DNA of 34,259 bases from Streptomyces sp. LHD-70. GTDB taxonomy: Bacteria; Actinomycetota; Actinomycetes; Streptomycetales; Streptomycetaceae. Below, in pieces: positions 22,658 to 29,745 of the stretch. The stretch's first letter is position 1; each line of letters begins with the position of its first letter. The notes beneath the pieces are model-generated. The model saw nothing but the letters and a program-made list of their open reading frames with translations, searched no databases and was not told where the DNA came from. Both the position numbers and the translations under genes were made by a program. The DNA is taken from assembly GCF_031157275.1 (NCBI RefSeq), contig NZ_JAVIFW010000039.1:1-34259 (forward strand), given 5' to 3'.

Positions 22658-23296
22658 ATGTCCTTGTGGTGGCGTACAGCCAGACCCGATTCGCTGCAGA
22701 GGTCGTCTGACGGGCAGCAATCCGAGAATCACGCGATGCGCGTGCTCCCTGGCATGCGGCAACAGCAGGGTGAAGGGCGTGCCCGGGGTCGGGACCTGGA
22801 GCGCCGGATCCGACGGCTGCTGAGGTCCCTCGATGTTCAGCCGCCATTGAGCGTGCCCGACCTGTGCACCGCGCTTGCCCGTCGGCGGGGCCGACGGATC
22901 GAACTGCGCGCCTTCCCGCTGCAGAGCGGAGGGCCGCTCGGGGCGTGGCTGGAAACGCCGAACGCCGACGTGATCGTCTTCCAGAAGGAGACGACCCCGC
23001 ACCACCAGGACCACATCATCCTGCACGAGCTCGGGCACATCCTGGCCGATCACCCAGGGCCCCCTGGCACGGCCGTGTGGGAGTCCCTGCTCCCCGGGCT
23101 CAAGTCGGACGCGATCCGGCGGGCGCTGCTTCGGTGTTCGTACGACACCGAGGAGGAGCAAGAGGCCGAGCTCGTCGCGACGATCGTGGGGGAGTGGGCA
23201 TCGATCCTCGACCACATCGCGCCCTCTCGGCAGAGCGACGACCCCGCGGTGCGGCGCGTTCAGGCCGCACTCGGCGATCACCAGGGGTGGCTGTAG
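22658..23296 (+). CDS. ImmA/IrrE family metallo-endopeptidase-like protein
   Basis: The protein contains the gluzincin motif HELGH within DHIILHELGHILADHPG, with a following EQEAELVATIV helix that could supply the third ligand (Glu). That is the ImmA/IrrE layout of zinc peptidases that cleave XRE-type repressors. Homologues in actinomycetes are often labelled toxin components. The first ~45 residues of the longest frame look low in conservation; the core begins near RDLERRIRRLL. ATG 22658 has AAGGGAG 12 bp upstream, but ATG 22736 or 22754 may be the real start. It is directly followed (0 bp) by the DUF6545 membrane gene. An XRE regulator on either side could be its substrate. Confidence 0.85.
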   Translation: MSLWWRTARPDSLQRSSDGQQSENHAMRVLPGMRQQQGEGRARGRDLERRIRRLLRSLDVQPPLSVPDLCTALARRRGRRIELRAFPLQSGGPLGAWLETPNADVIVFQKETTPHHQDHIILHELGHILADHPGPPGTAVWESLLPGLKSDAIRRALLRCSYDTEEEQEAELVATIVGEWASILDHIAPSRQSDDPAVRRVQAALGDHQGWL

Positions 23297-24421
23297 ATGG
23301 CCACCGTCTTCCTCAGTGGGCTCGTCGCGGCCATCGTCTGGAAGCTCTACCAACTGTCCAAGGCCCCACACGATCGATGCCTGCGCTCGGTCGTGCTCTG
23401 CCTGACCTCTGCGGCGCTGTCCTACCCGCTCGCGATGCCGGGCGGTGCGACTGGATTCGAGACAGTGGCCGGACACGGTGCAGCCAAACTCATGCAGAAC
23501 CTCCTGCTGATTGCCACCGTGTACTTCCTGATGTGCTTCTACCTGTACGCGTCCGCCGACGAGCGCGGCGCCCGACGCCGAGCCCGTATCGAGGCCCTCG
23601 TCGCTGCCTCGGTGGCCGCGACCGTCACCTGCACCGTCGCCACGGTCCCGCACCATGCGCTCGTCGGGAGCTTCTCCAGCACGGACATGACAGTCCCGCA
23701 GGCCGCGATCTTCTACCTGGTGACCGGCCTGTACCTGATGTACGCGCTCGCCGCCGCGGCGTATTGGACGCGCCGCTACGCCCGCTTGTCCGGCACGCCG
23801 CACTCCACCGGGCTCTGGACGGCCGGCGCAGGAATGTTCGGGATGGCTGTGGCGTGCGCGGTCCGGGCCGTGATCGTCGGGGTCAGGTGGACCGGCGACA
23901 CGGTTCCCGCTCCGGTGATGGCCGCGGTCGCGGCGGTCCTGGTGGTGTCGAGTGTGCTCTTCGTCTTCGGTATCACGTACCCAGGCGTGCGTACGCGGAT
24001 CTCTCTGTGCCGTCTGTGGTTCCGTCACCGTCGTGAATACGCGCGTCTCGAACCGTTGTGGAAGCTGATGGCGGAGGCGGCGCCTCATGCGGTGCTGAGC
24101 CCCGATTCGGCATCTGCGTGGGAGCGGGGGCGTGCTCGTGGTGTCCATCGCCGACACCACCGCCGTGTCGTCGAATGCAGAGACGGACTTGTCGAGGTCA
24201 GCCCCTACTTGGTGCCAAGAGGCGAGGGTCCTGAGCCGCTGCGTGACGACTCCGCGCGTCGTGCCGCTGAACGGCTGCGTGAAGCCGTGCGCGCCCACCT
24301 CGACGGCTCGGGCCGGGCTGCACCTGAGCAACCGCTGGCCACCATCCCTCGACAACGCAGCCGAGAGGCCGAAGTAGGAGAACTGCTAGTTCTGTCCGAC
24401 GCCCTGCGCGTCGCCAACTGA
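23297..24421 (+). CDS. MAB_1171c family putative transporter (DUF6545)
   Basis: A 374-aa membrane protein. About seven hydrophobic helices fill residues 1-230 (for example FLSGLVAAIVWKLYQL, NLLLIATVYFLMCFYLYA, AAIFYLVTGLYLMYALAAAA, MAAVAAVLVVSSVLFVFGI). A soluble, Arg-rich cytoplasmic tail holds the DUF6545 signature (RLEPLWKLMAEAAPHAVL, CRDGLVEVSPYL). The family is found repeatedly beside ImmA/IrrE and XRE genes in Streptomyces, as here. It starts at the base after the peptidase stop, so the two are co-translated. Transport has not been shown for the family; it could equally be a membrane sensor that gates the peptidase. The tail departs from the usual length only slightly. Confidence 0.88.
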   Translation: MATVFLSGLVAAIVWKLYQLSKAPHDRCLRSVVLCLTSAALSYPLAMPGGATGFETVAGHGAAKLMQNLLLIATVYFLMCFYLYASADERGARRRARIEALVAASVAATVTCTVATVPHHALVGSFSSTDMTVPQAAIFYLVTGLYLMYALAAAAYWTRRYARLSGTPHSTGLWTAGAGMFGMAVACAVRAVIVGVRWTGDTVPAPVMAAVAAVLVVSSVLFVFGITYPGVRTRISLCRLWFRHRREYARLEPLWKLMAEAAPHAVLSPDSASAWERGRARGVHRRHHRRVVECRDGLVEVSPYLVPRGEGPEPLRDDSARRAAERLREAVRAHLDGSGRAAPEQPLATIPRQRSREAEVGELLVLSDALRVAN

Positions 24422-24453
24422 CCCACTCCGTAAGCGAAAGGGAGCTGCTGCCC

Positions 24454-25644
24454 ATGCTGATCACCGCCGCCAACGTCCTGGCCGGAGCCGACCTGCACGT
24501 CATCGTCGATGGAGCGGTCCTCGTACGAGAAGGCGCAATCGCCGCGGTCGGGCCGCGTGAAGAGGTTCAGCGTCACGTTCGCCCTGACGAGCCGCGCCTC
24601 GCTTACCCGGCGGGCACCGTGATGCCCGGCCTGATCGACGCCCATGTGCACCTTTGCTTCGACGGGGGAGCGGACCCGGTTGCCACACTCCAAGGGCAGG
24701 ACGACGAGGCGTTGTTCGCCGATATGAAGGCGCGCGCGGAGCAGCTGCTCGGTATCGGTGTCACGACCGCCCGTGACTTGGGGGATCGCCATGGGCTTGC
24801 TCTGCGACTGGCCCGGGCTGTAGCCGAGGGCCAGGCCGTCGGCCCCCGCATCGTGTCGGCGGGGACTCCCGTGACGCCTCCCGGCGGGCACTGCTGGTTC
24901 CTCGGCGGTGAGGTCAGCGGGGTGGAGGAGGTGCGTCGGTTGGTGCGGCGCAACGCCGAGGCCGGCGCGGAGGTCATCAAGGTGATGGAGACCGGGGGTG
25001 GGCTGACCAAGGGCGGGGCGAAGAGCTGGGAATCCCAGTTCTCCGACGAGGAGTTGGCCGCGCTCGTCGAGGAGGCGCATCGGGCAGGGCTGCCGGTCGC
25101 CGCGCACGCGCACGGGGTCGACGGCATCACCGCCGCGGTCGAGGCGGGCGTCGACACGATCGAGCACTGCACCTGGATGACCGAGGACGGCTTCGACGTA
25201 CGCGAAGACGTCCTCGGCCAGATCATCGAGAAGGGCATCTTCGTCTGCCCGACGGTCAGCCCGCACTGGCCGATGCTGCCGAAGTTCTTCGGCGCCGAGC
25301 GCGCCGAGGCCATGTTCGACGCCGTACGGACGATGGCTGAGGCGGGCGCTCGCCTGATCGCGGGCACGGACGCGGGCGTGCAGCGCGCCGGGTTCGATGG
25401 CCTGCCCGGCAGTCTCACGTTCTACGAGCACCTCGGCCTGGCGAACGAGCGGATCCTCGCGATGGCGACCACGGAGGCTGCCCACGCGCTGGGGCTTGGC
25501 GAGGAGACCGGGCAGCTCAGCCCCGGGTACCGCGCGGACCTGTTCGTGGTCGACGGTGACCCGCTCGCGGACCTCGGTGCTCTGAAGGCCGTCGAGACTG
25601 TCGTCGCGGCCGGTCGGCACTACGAGTTCGGGGCCAACGGGTAG
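24454..25644 (+). CDS. Amidohydrolase family protein (imidazolonepropionase-like)
   Basis: A 396-aa metal-dependent hydrolase of the amidohydrolase superfamily. Metal ligands are visible: HVH in GLIDAHVHLCF (about 65-69), a Lys in EVIKVMETGGG that can be carbamylated, His in AAHAHG, His in TIEHCTWM, and Asp in IAGTDAGVQ. The flanking small beta-sandwich is present at both ends (NVLAGADLHVIVDGAVLV; GYRADLFVVDGDPL). The type acts on cyclic amides or dipeptides (prolidase/imidazolonepropionase-like). GGGAG-type ribosome site lies 9 bp before ATG 24454. It follows the DUF6545 gene by 32 bp on the same strand and ends at an embedded terminator. Its link to the ImmA pair is unexplained. Confidence 0.9.
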   Translation: MLITAANVLAGADLHVIVDGAVLVREGAIAAVGPREEVQRHVRPDEPRLAYPAGTVMPGLIDAHVHLCFDGGADPVATLQGQDDEALFADMKARAEQLLGIGVTTARDLGDRHGLALRLARAVAEGQAVGPRIVSAGTPVTPPGGHCWFLGGEVSGVEEVRRLVRRNAEAGAEVIKVMETGGGLTKGGAKSWESQFSDEELAALVEEAHRAGLPVAAHAHGVDGITAAVEAGVDTIEHCTWMTEDGFDVREDVLGQIIEKGIFVCPTVSPHWPMLPKFFGAERAEAMFDAVRTMAEAGARLIAGTDAGVQRAGFDGLPGSLTFYEHLGLANERILAMATTEAAHALGLGEETGQLSPGYRADLFVVDGDPLADLGALKAVETVVAAGRHYEFGANG

Positions 25645-25662
25645 TCGAGAGTGCAGAGTTGA

Positions 25663-26547
25663 TCAGCGCCCGGGGCCTTCGGCTCCGGGCGTTTCTCGAT
25701 CCGCCATTTCCTCGACCATCTGGTTCAGGAAGGCGACGAGGTCGTCCGACATGCCCTCGGGGCCGAGCCCGCGGGTTGTTACTCGTCCGACCGCTCCGGT
25801 GCGGACGGCGGCCAGGAGCCGCAGTCCTTCGACGACCTGGCGGGCGACCGTGTCGTCGGTCTGGAAGTACAGCGGGGAGACGCCGAACAGTTCAGCCAGG
25901 CCTTCGGCGACGATGGTGGGCAGCTCCGCGTCGTCCCCGGTCCGCAGTGCGCGTACCCCGGCCTCCGCGATGACGGGCGCGCCTGCATGCTCGTTCACGG
26001 CTTCGGCGATCTCAGCGTCAGTCGGTGGCTTCTGGGTGCCGGGGTAGGAGTGCTCCAGCAGGTACGTGATCTTCTCGGCCACGGTGCGCGGCATCGTCAT
26101 GGTGCCGGCGGGGGCCGGGACCTCGTTGCCGAACGATCTCTCCTGCGCCGCGAGCAGCTCGTCCACTGTCACGCCGTAAGCCTTCGCCAGCGGCCCCTGG
26201 AACTTCTCGCTCAGTCGGCGCTTGCCCCGCTCGGCGTTGGCGACCGGGCCCGAGCTCTTCGTGCCGATCAGTTCTCTGGTCTGGTACTGGCTGTAGCCGG
26301 CGTCGCAACGTAGGTCCGCGAGGTCAGGCAGGTTGCCGGCGGCGCGAGGGAAGAGCTCGTCGAGCGACAGGCCGAAGAACTTCGCCAGAACGGGCAGCTT
26401 CTCGCCGTCGGGTGTCGAGGACCCCAACTCCCAGCTGGCCACGGTCGTGTCGCCGACGCCGACCGCTTCGCCCAGCTCGCTCTGGGTGATGTTCCGGGCG
26501 CGGCGCAGCGCGCGTACCCGGTCACGGTCGAACTGGCGAGGGGCCAT
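25663..26547 (-). CDS. XRE family regulator with two HTH domains
   Basis: A 294-aa regulator with two Cro/C1-type helix-turn-helix domains. The first is near 8-65 (RVRALRRARNITQSELGEAVGVGDTTVASWE); the second is near 75-130 (DLRCDAGYSQYQTRELIGTKSSGPVANAERGKR). The C-terminal half (TVAEKITYLLEHSYPG, AEIAEAVNEH, IVAEGLAELFGVSPLYF) resembles the winged-helix regulators that partner ImmA/IrrE proteins. The gene converges on the amidohydrolase gene with only 18 bp between stops, and its last codons form the terminator stem for that strand. A palindrome 43 bp upstream of its start may be its own operator. It is a plausible substrate of the nearby ImmA-like peptidase. Confidence 0.88.
   Translation of the reverse strand: MAPRQFDRDRVRALRRARNITQSELGEAVGVGDTTVASWELGSSTPDGEKLPVLAKFFGLSLDELFPRAAGNLPDLADLRCDAGYSQYQTRELIGTKSSGPVANAERGKRRLSEKFQGPLAKAYGVTVDELLAAQERSFGNEVPAPAGTMTMPRTVAEKITYLLEHSYPGTQKPPTDAEIAEAVNEHAGAPVIAEAGVRALRTGDDAELPTIVAEGLAELFGVSPLYFQTDDTVARQVVEGLRLLAAVRTGAVGRVTTRGLGPEGMSDDLVAFLNQMVEEMADRETPGAEGPGR
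25667..25691 (+). terminator. Rho-independent-like terminator inside the convergent XRE 3' end
   Basis: CGCCCGGGGCC and GGCTCCGGGCG form an 11-bp stem (one G-T pair) with a TTC loop, followed by TTTCT. It would end transcription of the amidohydrolase operon. On the other strand the same bases encode the last residues of the XRE regulator (GAEGPGR-stop). Confidence 0.75.
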
Positions 26548-27085
26548 CCGAAGGCTCTCCCGAAGCTGGTTGTCTAAATCGCGGAAACTTCAACGTGTTG
26601 ATTCGATGCTTAAACCGGGATAGGTTCAGTTTGGCGAATCCGGGTGTTCAACCTACACCCTTCGCTGCCCTCCTGCCCATGCCGGGCCTCACTGCACGCG
26701 CAGTGCCGCGGTGTGGATAGAGCTGGACGGGCTCTGATCGTCTGCTCGGCACGACGGCCCTACGGGAGCCGGAGATGTCAGGTCGGCGTCGGTGTGGATC
26801 GGGCCCGCCAATCGGCTGGAACGTCGCAGCCGCCATGCATATGGTCCTGGTCCCTCGGCCGACCGCGCCGCGGCAGGCCAACACGAAGGAGAACGACAGG
26901 AGTTAGGCGAGCAGCCGAGACGGCACCCCTAGACGGGGGAAATGAAACCGGCGCCCAGAAGTTCGCACCTTCCGGACGCCGAAGCCGCCAGCCCGCAGGG
27001 CGACGGATTCATAACTGGAGCGGTACGGCTGACCTTTTCGACGAGAGCGGCCGACCCACTTCACCTACGAGTGAGGAATTCTCGC
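26548..27085. other. Intergenic region between the XRE regulator and the mobile-element genes
   Basis: The first ~90 bp are AT-richer than the surroundings and should hold the XRE promoter and the palindrome at 26590-26601. From about 26640 to 27080 no frame shows a family or ribosome site except the one that starts the next gene. This may contain the left boundary of the mobile element, but no att repeat was identified. Confidence 0.5.
26590..26601. promoter_or_regulatory. Short palindrome upstream of the XRE gene
   Basis: TCAAC and GTTGA flank a GT spacer, 43 bp before the XRE start in an AT-rich patch. It could be an autoregulatory operator. Confidence 0.35.
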
Positions 27086-27445
27086 ATGCCCGAACACCGC
27101 CCAGGAAGGGCGCTCGCGACAGACGAGCCCGGCCGCATACCGGCGCTCGTCAGCTCCTGCCGGCTTCGCCTGGCCAGGCTCCTGGCCGAGATGATTCCCG
27201 GCGCCCGCACCCTTTACGTCACGCTGCGCGGCCCTGCCGGGGCGTGGCCGAACCCGCACGGCACCGCACACGACGCTGCAGGCCGACGCATTCCGCTGAG
27301 TCGGCTCCAGGCTCGGACCGCCGCTCGCTGGACCCTCCGCGCGTTCCCCGAGGCCGACTGGGACCAGGACCACACCTTCGAGCTGCGCACCGGCCTGCTC
27401 TTGCGCACCCCCGCGCCTCAGGCCATCGCGAGCGGAGGACGCTGA
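27086..27445 (+). CDS. Conserved-looking protein of unknown function, upstream of replication gene
   Basis: A 119-aa protein from ATG 27086, preceded by GAGGAA at 8 bp. No family was recognised with confidence. Visible features are a helical, Leu/Arg-rich segment (LVSSCRLRLARLLAEM), TLYVTLRG, AAGRRIPLSRLQARTAARWTLRAFPEADW, and a C-terminal HTFELRTGLLL. The pattern of a basic helix followed by a short beta-rich tail suggests nucleic-acid contact, but that is a guess. It lies just before the replication initiator (2-bp gap) on the same strand, so it is probably the first gene of the element operon. It may be a regulator or an accessory replication protein. Confidence 0.7.
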   Translation: MPEHRPGRALATDEPGRIPALVSSCRLRLARLLAEMIPGARTLYVTLRGPAGAWPNPHGTAHDAAGRRIPLSRLQARTAARWTLRAFPEADWDQDHTFELRTGLLLRTPAPQAIASGGR

Positions 27446-27447
27446 CC

Positions 27448-28395
27448 ATGGCCCGTATCCGCACCATCAAGCCGGAGGCCTTTGCCTCGGAGTCCCTGGC
27501 CGCGGTCTCCCTGAGCGCCGAGCGGACCTTCTTCGGCCTCCTCACACAGGTCGACGATCGCGGACGCATCCGGGACCAAGCCGCAGTCATAGCCGGAGTG
27601 TTGTGGTCGCTGCGACCGGAGCACGGGCCCATGGGCGTCGAGGACGACCTCATCCAGCTCGCCTCCGAGGACCTGATCTGCCGCTACACCGGCGAAGATG
27701 GCAAGGCGTACCTGCACGTCGTGACCTGGTCCAAGCACCAGCGGATCAACCGCCCCAGCGGAGTACGTACCCCGGACTGCCCGCGGCACGACGCTTCCGG
27801 TGCCGACGCCACCGCCACCGCCGCGGCTCACGCACCTCTCACTGCCCCCTCCGTGAACACTCACGGCACACGCGCGGAGGTCTCCCGGAGCATGACGGAC
27901 GACCGGCCCGTGGATTGGGAATTCGCAGGTCAACTCCCCATCTCTGAGGGCTCAGTGAGCGCTCACGGCCCCCTCACGGAGCCCTCCACGAGCTCTCACG
28001 CTCCGGATCTAGGACCTAGGAACCTGGATCCTGGAACTACTTCCCCTACGGGGGACGCAAGCGTCCCCGCGCAGCCGACCGCCTCGGCCCGGCAACTCAT
28101 CGCGGAGTACGCCGCCGCCTGCGCGCACCGGCCACCACGCGACCTCCTGGGCCACCTCGGCCGCGAGACAGCCAAGCTCATCGCGGAGGGCGTCGAGCCC
28201 GACCACATCCGTGCCGGACTTACCCGGCACCGGGCCAAGGGCCTGCACCCCAGCACCCTCCCGAGCCTGGTCCACGAAGCGATGAACGCCGCACCCGCAG
28301 GCTTGGCCCGGCCGGGATCAACACCTAACCTCGCCGCCCATCGGCCCTGGGCCAACCCCGCCAACCCTGCCGCCGCCTACGCCGAGGAGCTGTGA
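27448..28395 (+). CDS. Replication initiator-like protein with winged-helix N-terminus (lambda O-like organisation)
   Basis: A 315-aa protein from ATG 27448 with GGAGGA 9 bp upstream. Residues 1-110 match actinophage/integrative-element replication proteins: ARIRTIKPEAFASESL, LSAERTFFGLLTQVDDRGR, AAVIAGVLW, then YLHVVTWSKHQRINRPS. A long linker (about 115-205), rich in Ser, Thr and Pro, contains a 14-residue imperfect repeat (AHAPLTAPSVNTHG and AHGPLTEPSTSSHA). The C-terminal ~100 residues are helical (LIAEYAAACAHRPPRDLLGHL, VEPDHIRAGLTRHRAKGLHP). The linker DNA carries tandem iterons. The stop overlaps the start of the DnaC-like loader by one base. It probably binds the element origin and recruits the loader. 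Confidence 0.78.
   Translation: MARIRTIKPEAFASESLAAVSLSAERTFFGLLTQVDDRGRIRDQAAVIAGVLWSLRPEHGPMGVEDDLIQLASEDLICRYTGEDGKAYLHVVTWSKHQRINRPSGVRTPDCPRHDASGADATATAAAHAPLTAPSVNTHGTRAEVSRSMTDDRPVDWEFAGQLPISEGSVSAHGPLTEPSTSSHAPDLGPRNLDPGTTSPTGDASVPAQPTASARQLIAEYAAACAHRPPRDLLGHLGRETAKLIAEGVEPDHIRAGLTRHRAKGLHPSTLPSLVHEAMNAAPAGLARPGSTPNLAAHRPWANPANPAAAYAEEL
27826..28002. repeat. 42-bp imperfect direct repeat in the initiator linker
   Basis: Units at 27826-27867 and 27961-28002, 135 bp apart and in the same codon phase, encode AHAPLTAPSVNTHG and AHGPLTEPSTSSHA. They share several TCAC-containing blocks. They immediately precede the tandem 7-bp repeats, so they may be part of the origin. Confidence 0.55.
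28005..28068. repeat. Five tandem 7-bp repeats plus hairpin: candidate replication origin
   Basis: Units are GGATCTA (28005), GGACCTA (28012), GGAACCT (28019), GGATCCT (28026) and GGAACTA (28033), each 7 bp with no gaps. They are followed by the perfect hairpin GGGGACGC-AA-GCGTCCCC (28051-28068). The patch is AT-richer than the surrounding gene. Iterons inside an initiator gene, followed by a loader gene, are the arrangement of the lambda O/P origin. Confidence 0.6.
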
Positions 28396-29105
28396 TGCGT
28401 GACTACGACGCCCTGCCCGTTGGCGGCATCGCACGGCGCCTGGCCAACATCCTCCACACCAAGGGCATCGACCCCGTCGCCGTACCCTCCGAACGCCACG
28501 AACCGGCCCCCGCCCTCCAGGCGGCCGACTCCCGCATCCCGGCCCGCTACCGTGACGCCCTCGCCGACCACCCGGCGGTCACCGCGTGGGTGCGGGCCGT
28601 CGCCCAGGCCGGCCGCCCCGGCCCCGGCGGAGTCCCCGGCATCGCGCAGGGGCGCTCGCTGCTCATCGCCGGAACCACCGGCACCGGCAAGACCCACCAG
28701 GCGTACGGCGCGATCCGCTCGCTGCTCGCCGAAGGCGTGCGACTGCGCTGGAAGGCCATCACGGCCGCCGACCTCTACGCCGAGCTCCGGCCGCGCCCCG
28801 GGCACGACGGCGAGCGGGAGTTCATGGAACTGGCCCGCTGCCCACTCCTGTTCGTCGACGACCTCGGCGCGGCGAAGAACAGCGAGTGGACCGAGGAGAT
28901 CACGATGCGGTTGATCAACCGCCGCTACAACGAGATGCTCCCCACCCTCCTCACCACCAACCTCGGTATGGCGGACCTCCGCGCCCACATCGGCGATCGC
29001 GTCGCCTCCAGGCTCACCGAGATGACCGACAAAGTCATCCTCGACGGTCCCGACCGCAGACGGGCTCTGGCCGCCGAGCGCCTCCACGCCGCAGCCACCC
29101 GCTGA
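28395..29105 (+). CDS. DnaC-like ATPase, helicase loader
   Basis: A 236-aa AAA+ protein of the DnaC/IstB type. Walker A is GTTGTGKT (93-100) and Walker B is LLFVDDLG (151-158). Sensor-I-type LLTTNLG follows, then an arginine-containing HIGDRVASRLTEMTD segment. Such proteins load the replicative DnaB-type helicase at an origin marked by an initiator. The ATG at 28395 shares a base with the initiator stop (TGATG), so the two are coupled. An insertion-sequence role (IstB) is unlikely because no IstA-type transposase is adjacent. It completes an initiator-loader pair as in phages and actinomycete integrative elements. Confidence 0.88.
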   Translation: MRDYDALPVGGIARRLANILHTKGIDPVAVPSERHEPAPALQAADSRIPARYRDALADHPAVTAWVRAVAQAGRPGPGGVPGIAQGRSLLIAGTTGTGKTHQAYGAIRSLLAEGVRLRWKAITAADLYAELRPRPGHDGEREFMELARCPLLFVDDLGAAKNSEWTEEITMRLINRRYNEMLPTLLTTNLGMADLRAHIGDRVASRLTEMTDKVILDGPDRRRALAAERLHAAATR

Positions 29106-29202
29106 CTCCTCTGCGAACACCGCCAGTTCGCGCCCTTCCCGCACAAACTCTGGGGCCCGCCCTGCCTCCAGCCACCCCGGAGCCCGATCGGAGACCGCCC
29201 CC

Positions 29203-29745
29203 ATGCACCACAGCATCGAGCCCCGCCCGCACCGCCTCCTCGGCGACCAGTCCTGGCACGAGCACGCCGCCTGCCGCCCGACGGACCACCACGACGTCGA
29301 CCTCGACCTCTTCTTCCCCGAGCCCGACGAGATGGACCGCATCCACCAGGCCAAGTCACTCTGCGCCCAGTGCCCCGTACGCCGAACCTGCCTCGACGCC
29401 GCGCTCGAGAACAACGACCGCGAAGGCATCCGTGGCGGCATGACGGAGGAAGAACGGGAGCGCCTGCACAGCAAGTTGGAGCACCGACACGACTACGAGC
29501 GCGTCAACGCAACCCTCGCCGGACGCGACGTCCACCTCACCCACAGCGAACGCCGCGCCGTCGTACGCGCCGCCTACCAGGCCGATGTCCCGTCCGAGCG
29601 ACTCGCCTGGCTCCTCAAGATCACCGAGGAGCACGCCGACAAGCTGTACCGCCGCACGCGCCGAGAACTCCGCAACCGTACGGTGGCCACCACCCGACAT
29701 GGCGCCAGCACGGTCGACCAGGATGACCTCGGAGCGGCAGCGTGA
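29203..29745 (+). CDS. WhiB-like iron-sulfur protein with C-terminal extension
   Basis: A 180-aa WhiB-family protein. The four cluster ligands are C24 (HAACRP), C54 and C57 (LCAQCPVR) and C63 (TCLDAA), and the turn GIRGG at 75-79 replaces the usual GVWGG. WhiB proteins hold a [4Fe-4S] cluster and bind the principal sigma factor. The family is normally 80-130 aa. Here ~80 extra residues follow, with a helix-turn-helix-like segment (LTHSERRAVVRAAYQA, ERLAWLLKITEEHADKLYRRTRREL) that could contact DNA by itself. It lies between the helicase loader and the SpdB-like gene, so it probably controls the element's genes. Confidence 0.9.
   Translation: MHHSIEPRPHRLLGDQSWHEHAACRPTDHHDVDLDLFFPEPDEMDRIHQAKSLCAQCPVRRTCLDAALENNDREGIRGGMTEEERERLHSKLEHRHDYERVNATLAGRDVHLTHSERRAVVRAAYQADVPSERLAWLLKITEEHADKLYRRTRRELRNRTVATTRHGASTVDQDDLGAAA

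Noticed and set aside
22634..22823. Cys-rich frame starting GTG (SKGANRPCPCGG...) before and across the ImmA start
   Set aside because: It overlaps the ImmA frame by over 150 bp, its Cys pattern is irregular and no family was recognised.
22508..24355. 615-aa minus-strand open frame
   Set aside because: It is antisense to the ImmA and DUF6545 genes, very Arg/His/Gly-rich and low-complexity, a typical GC-rich shadow.
24205..25620. 471-aa minus-strand open frame
   Set aside because: It is antisense to the amidohydrolase, which has clear metal ligands; the shadow has no motifs.
26816..26910. Short frame MHMVLVPRPT... before the mobile-element genes as a possible excisionase
   Set aside because: Only 23 codons, no ribosome site and no HTH pattern.
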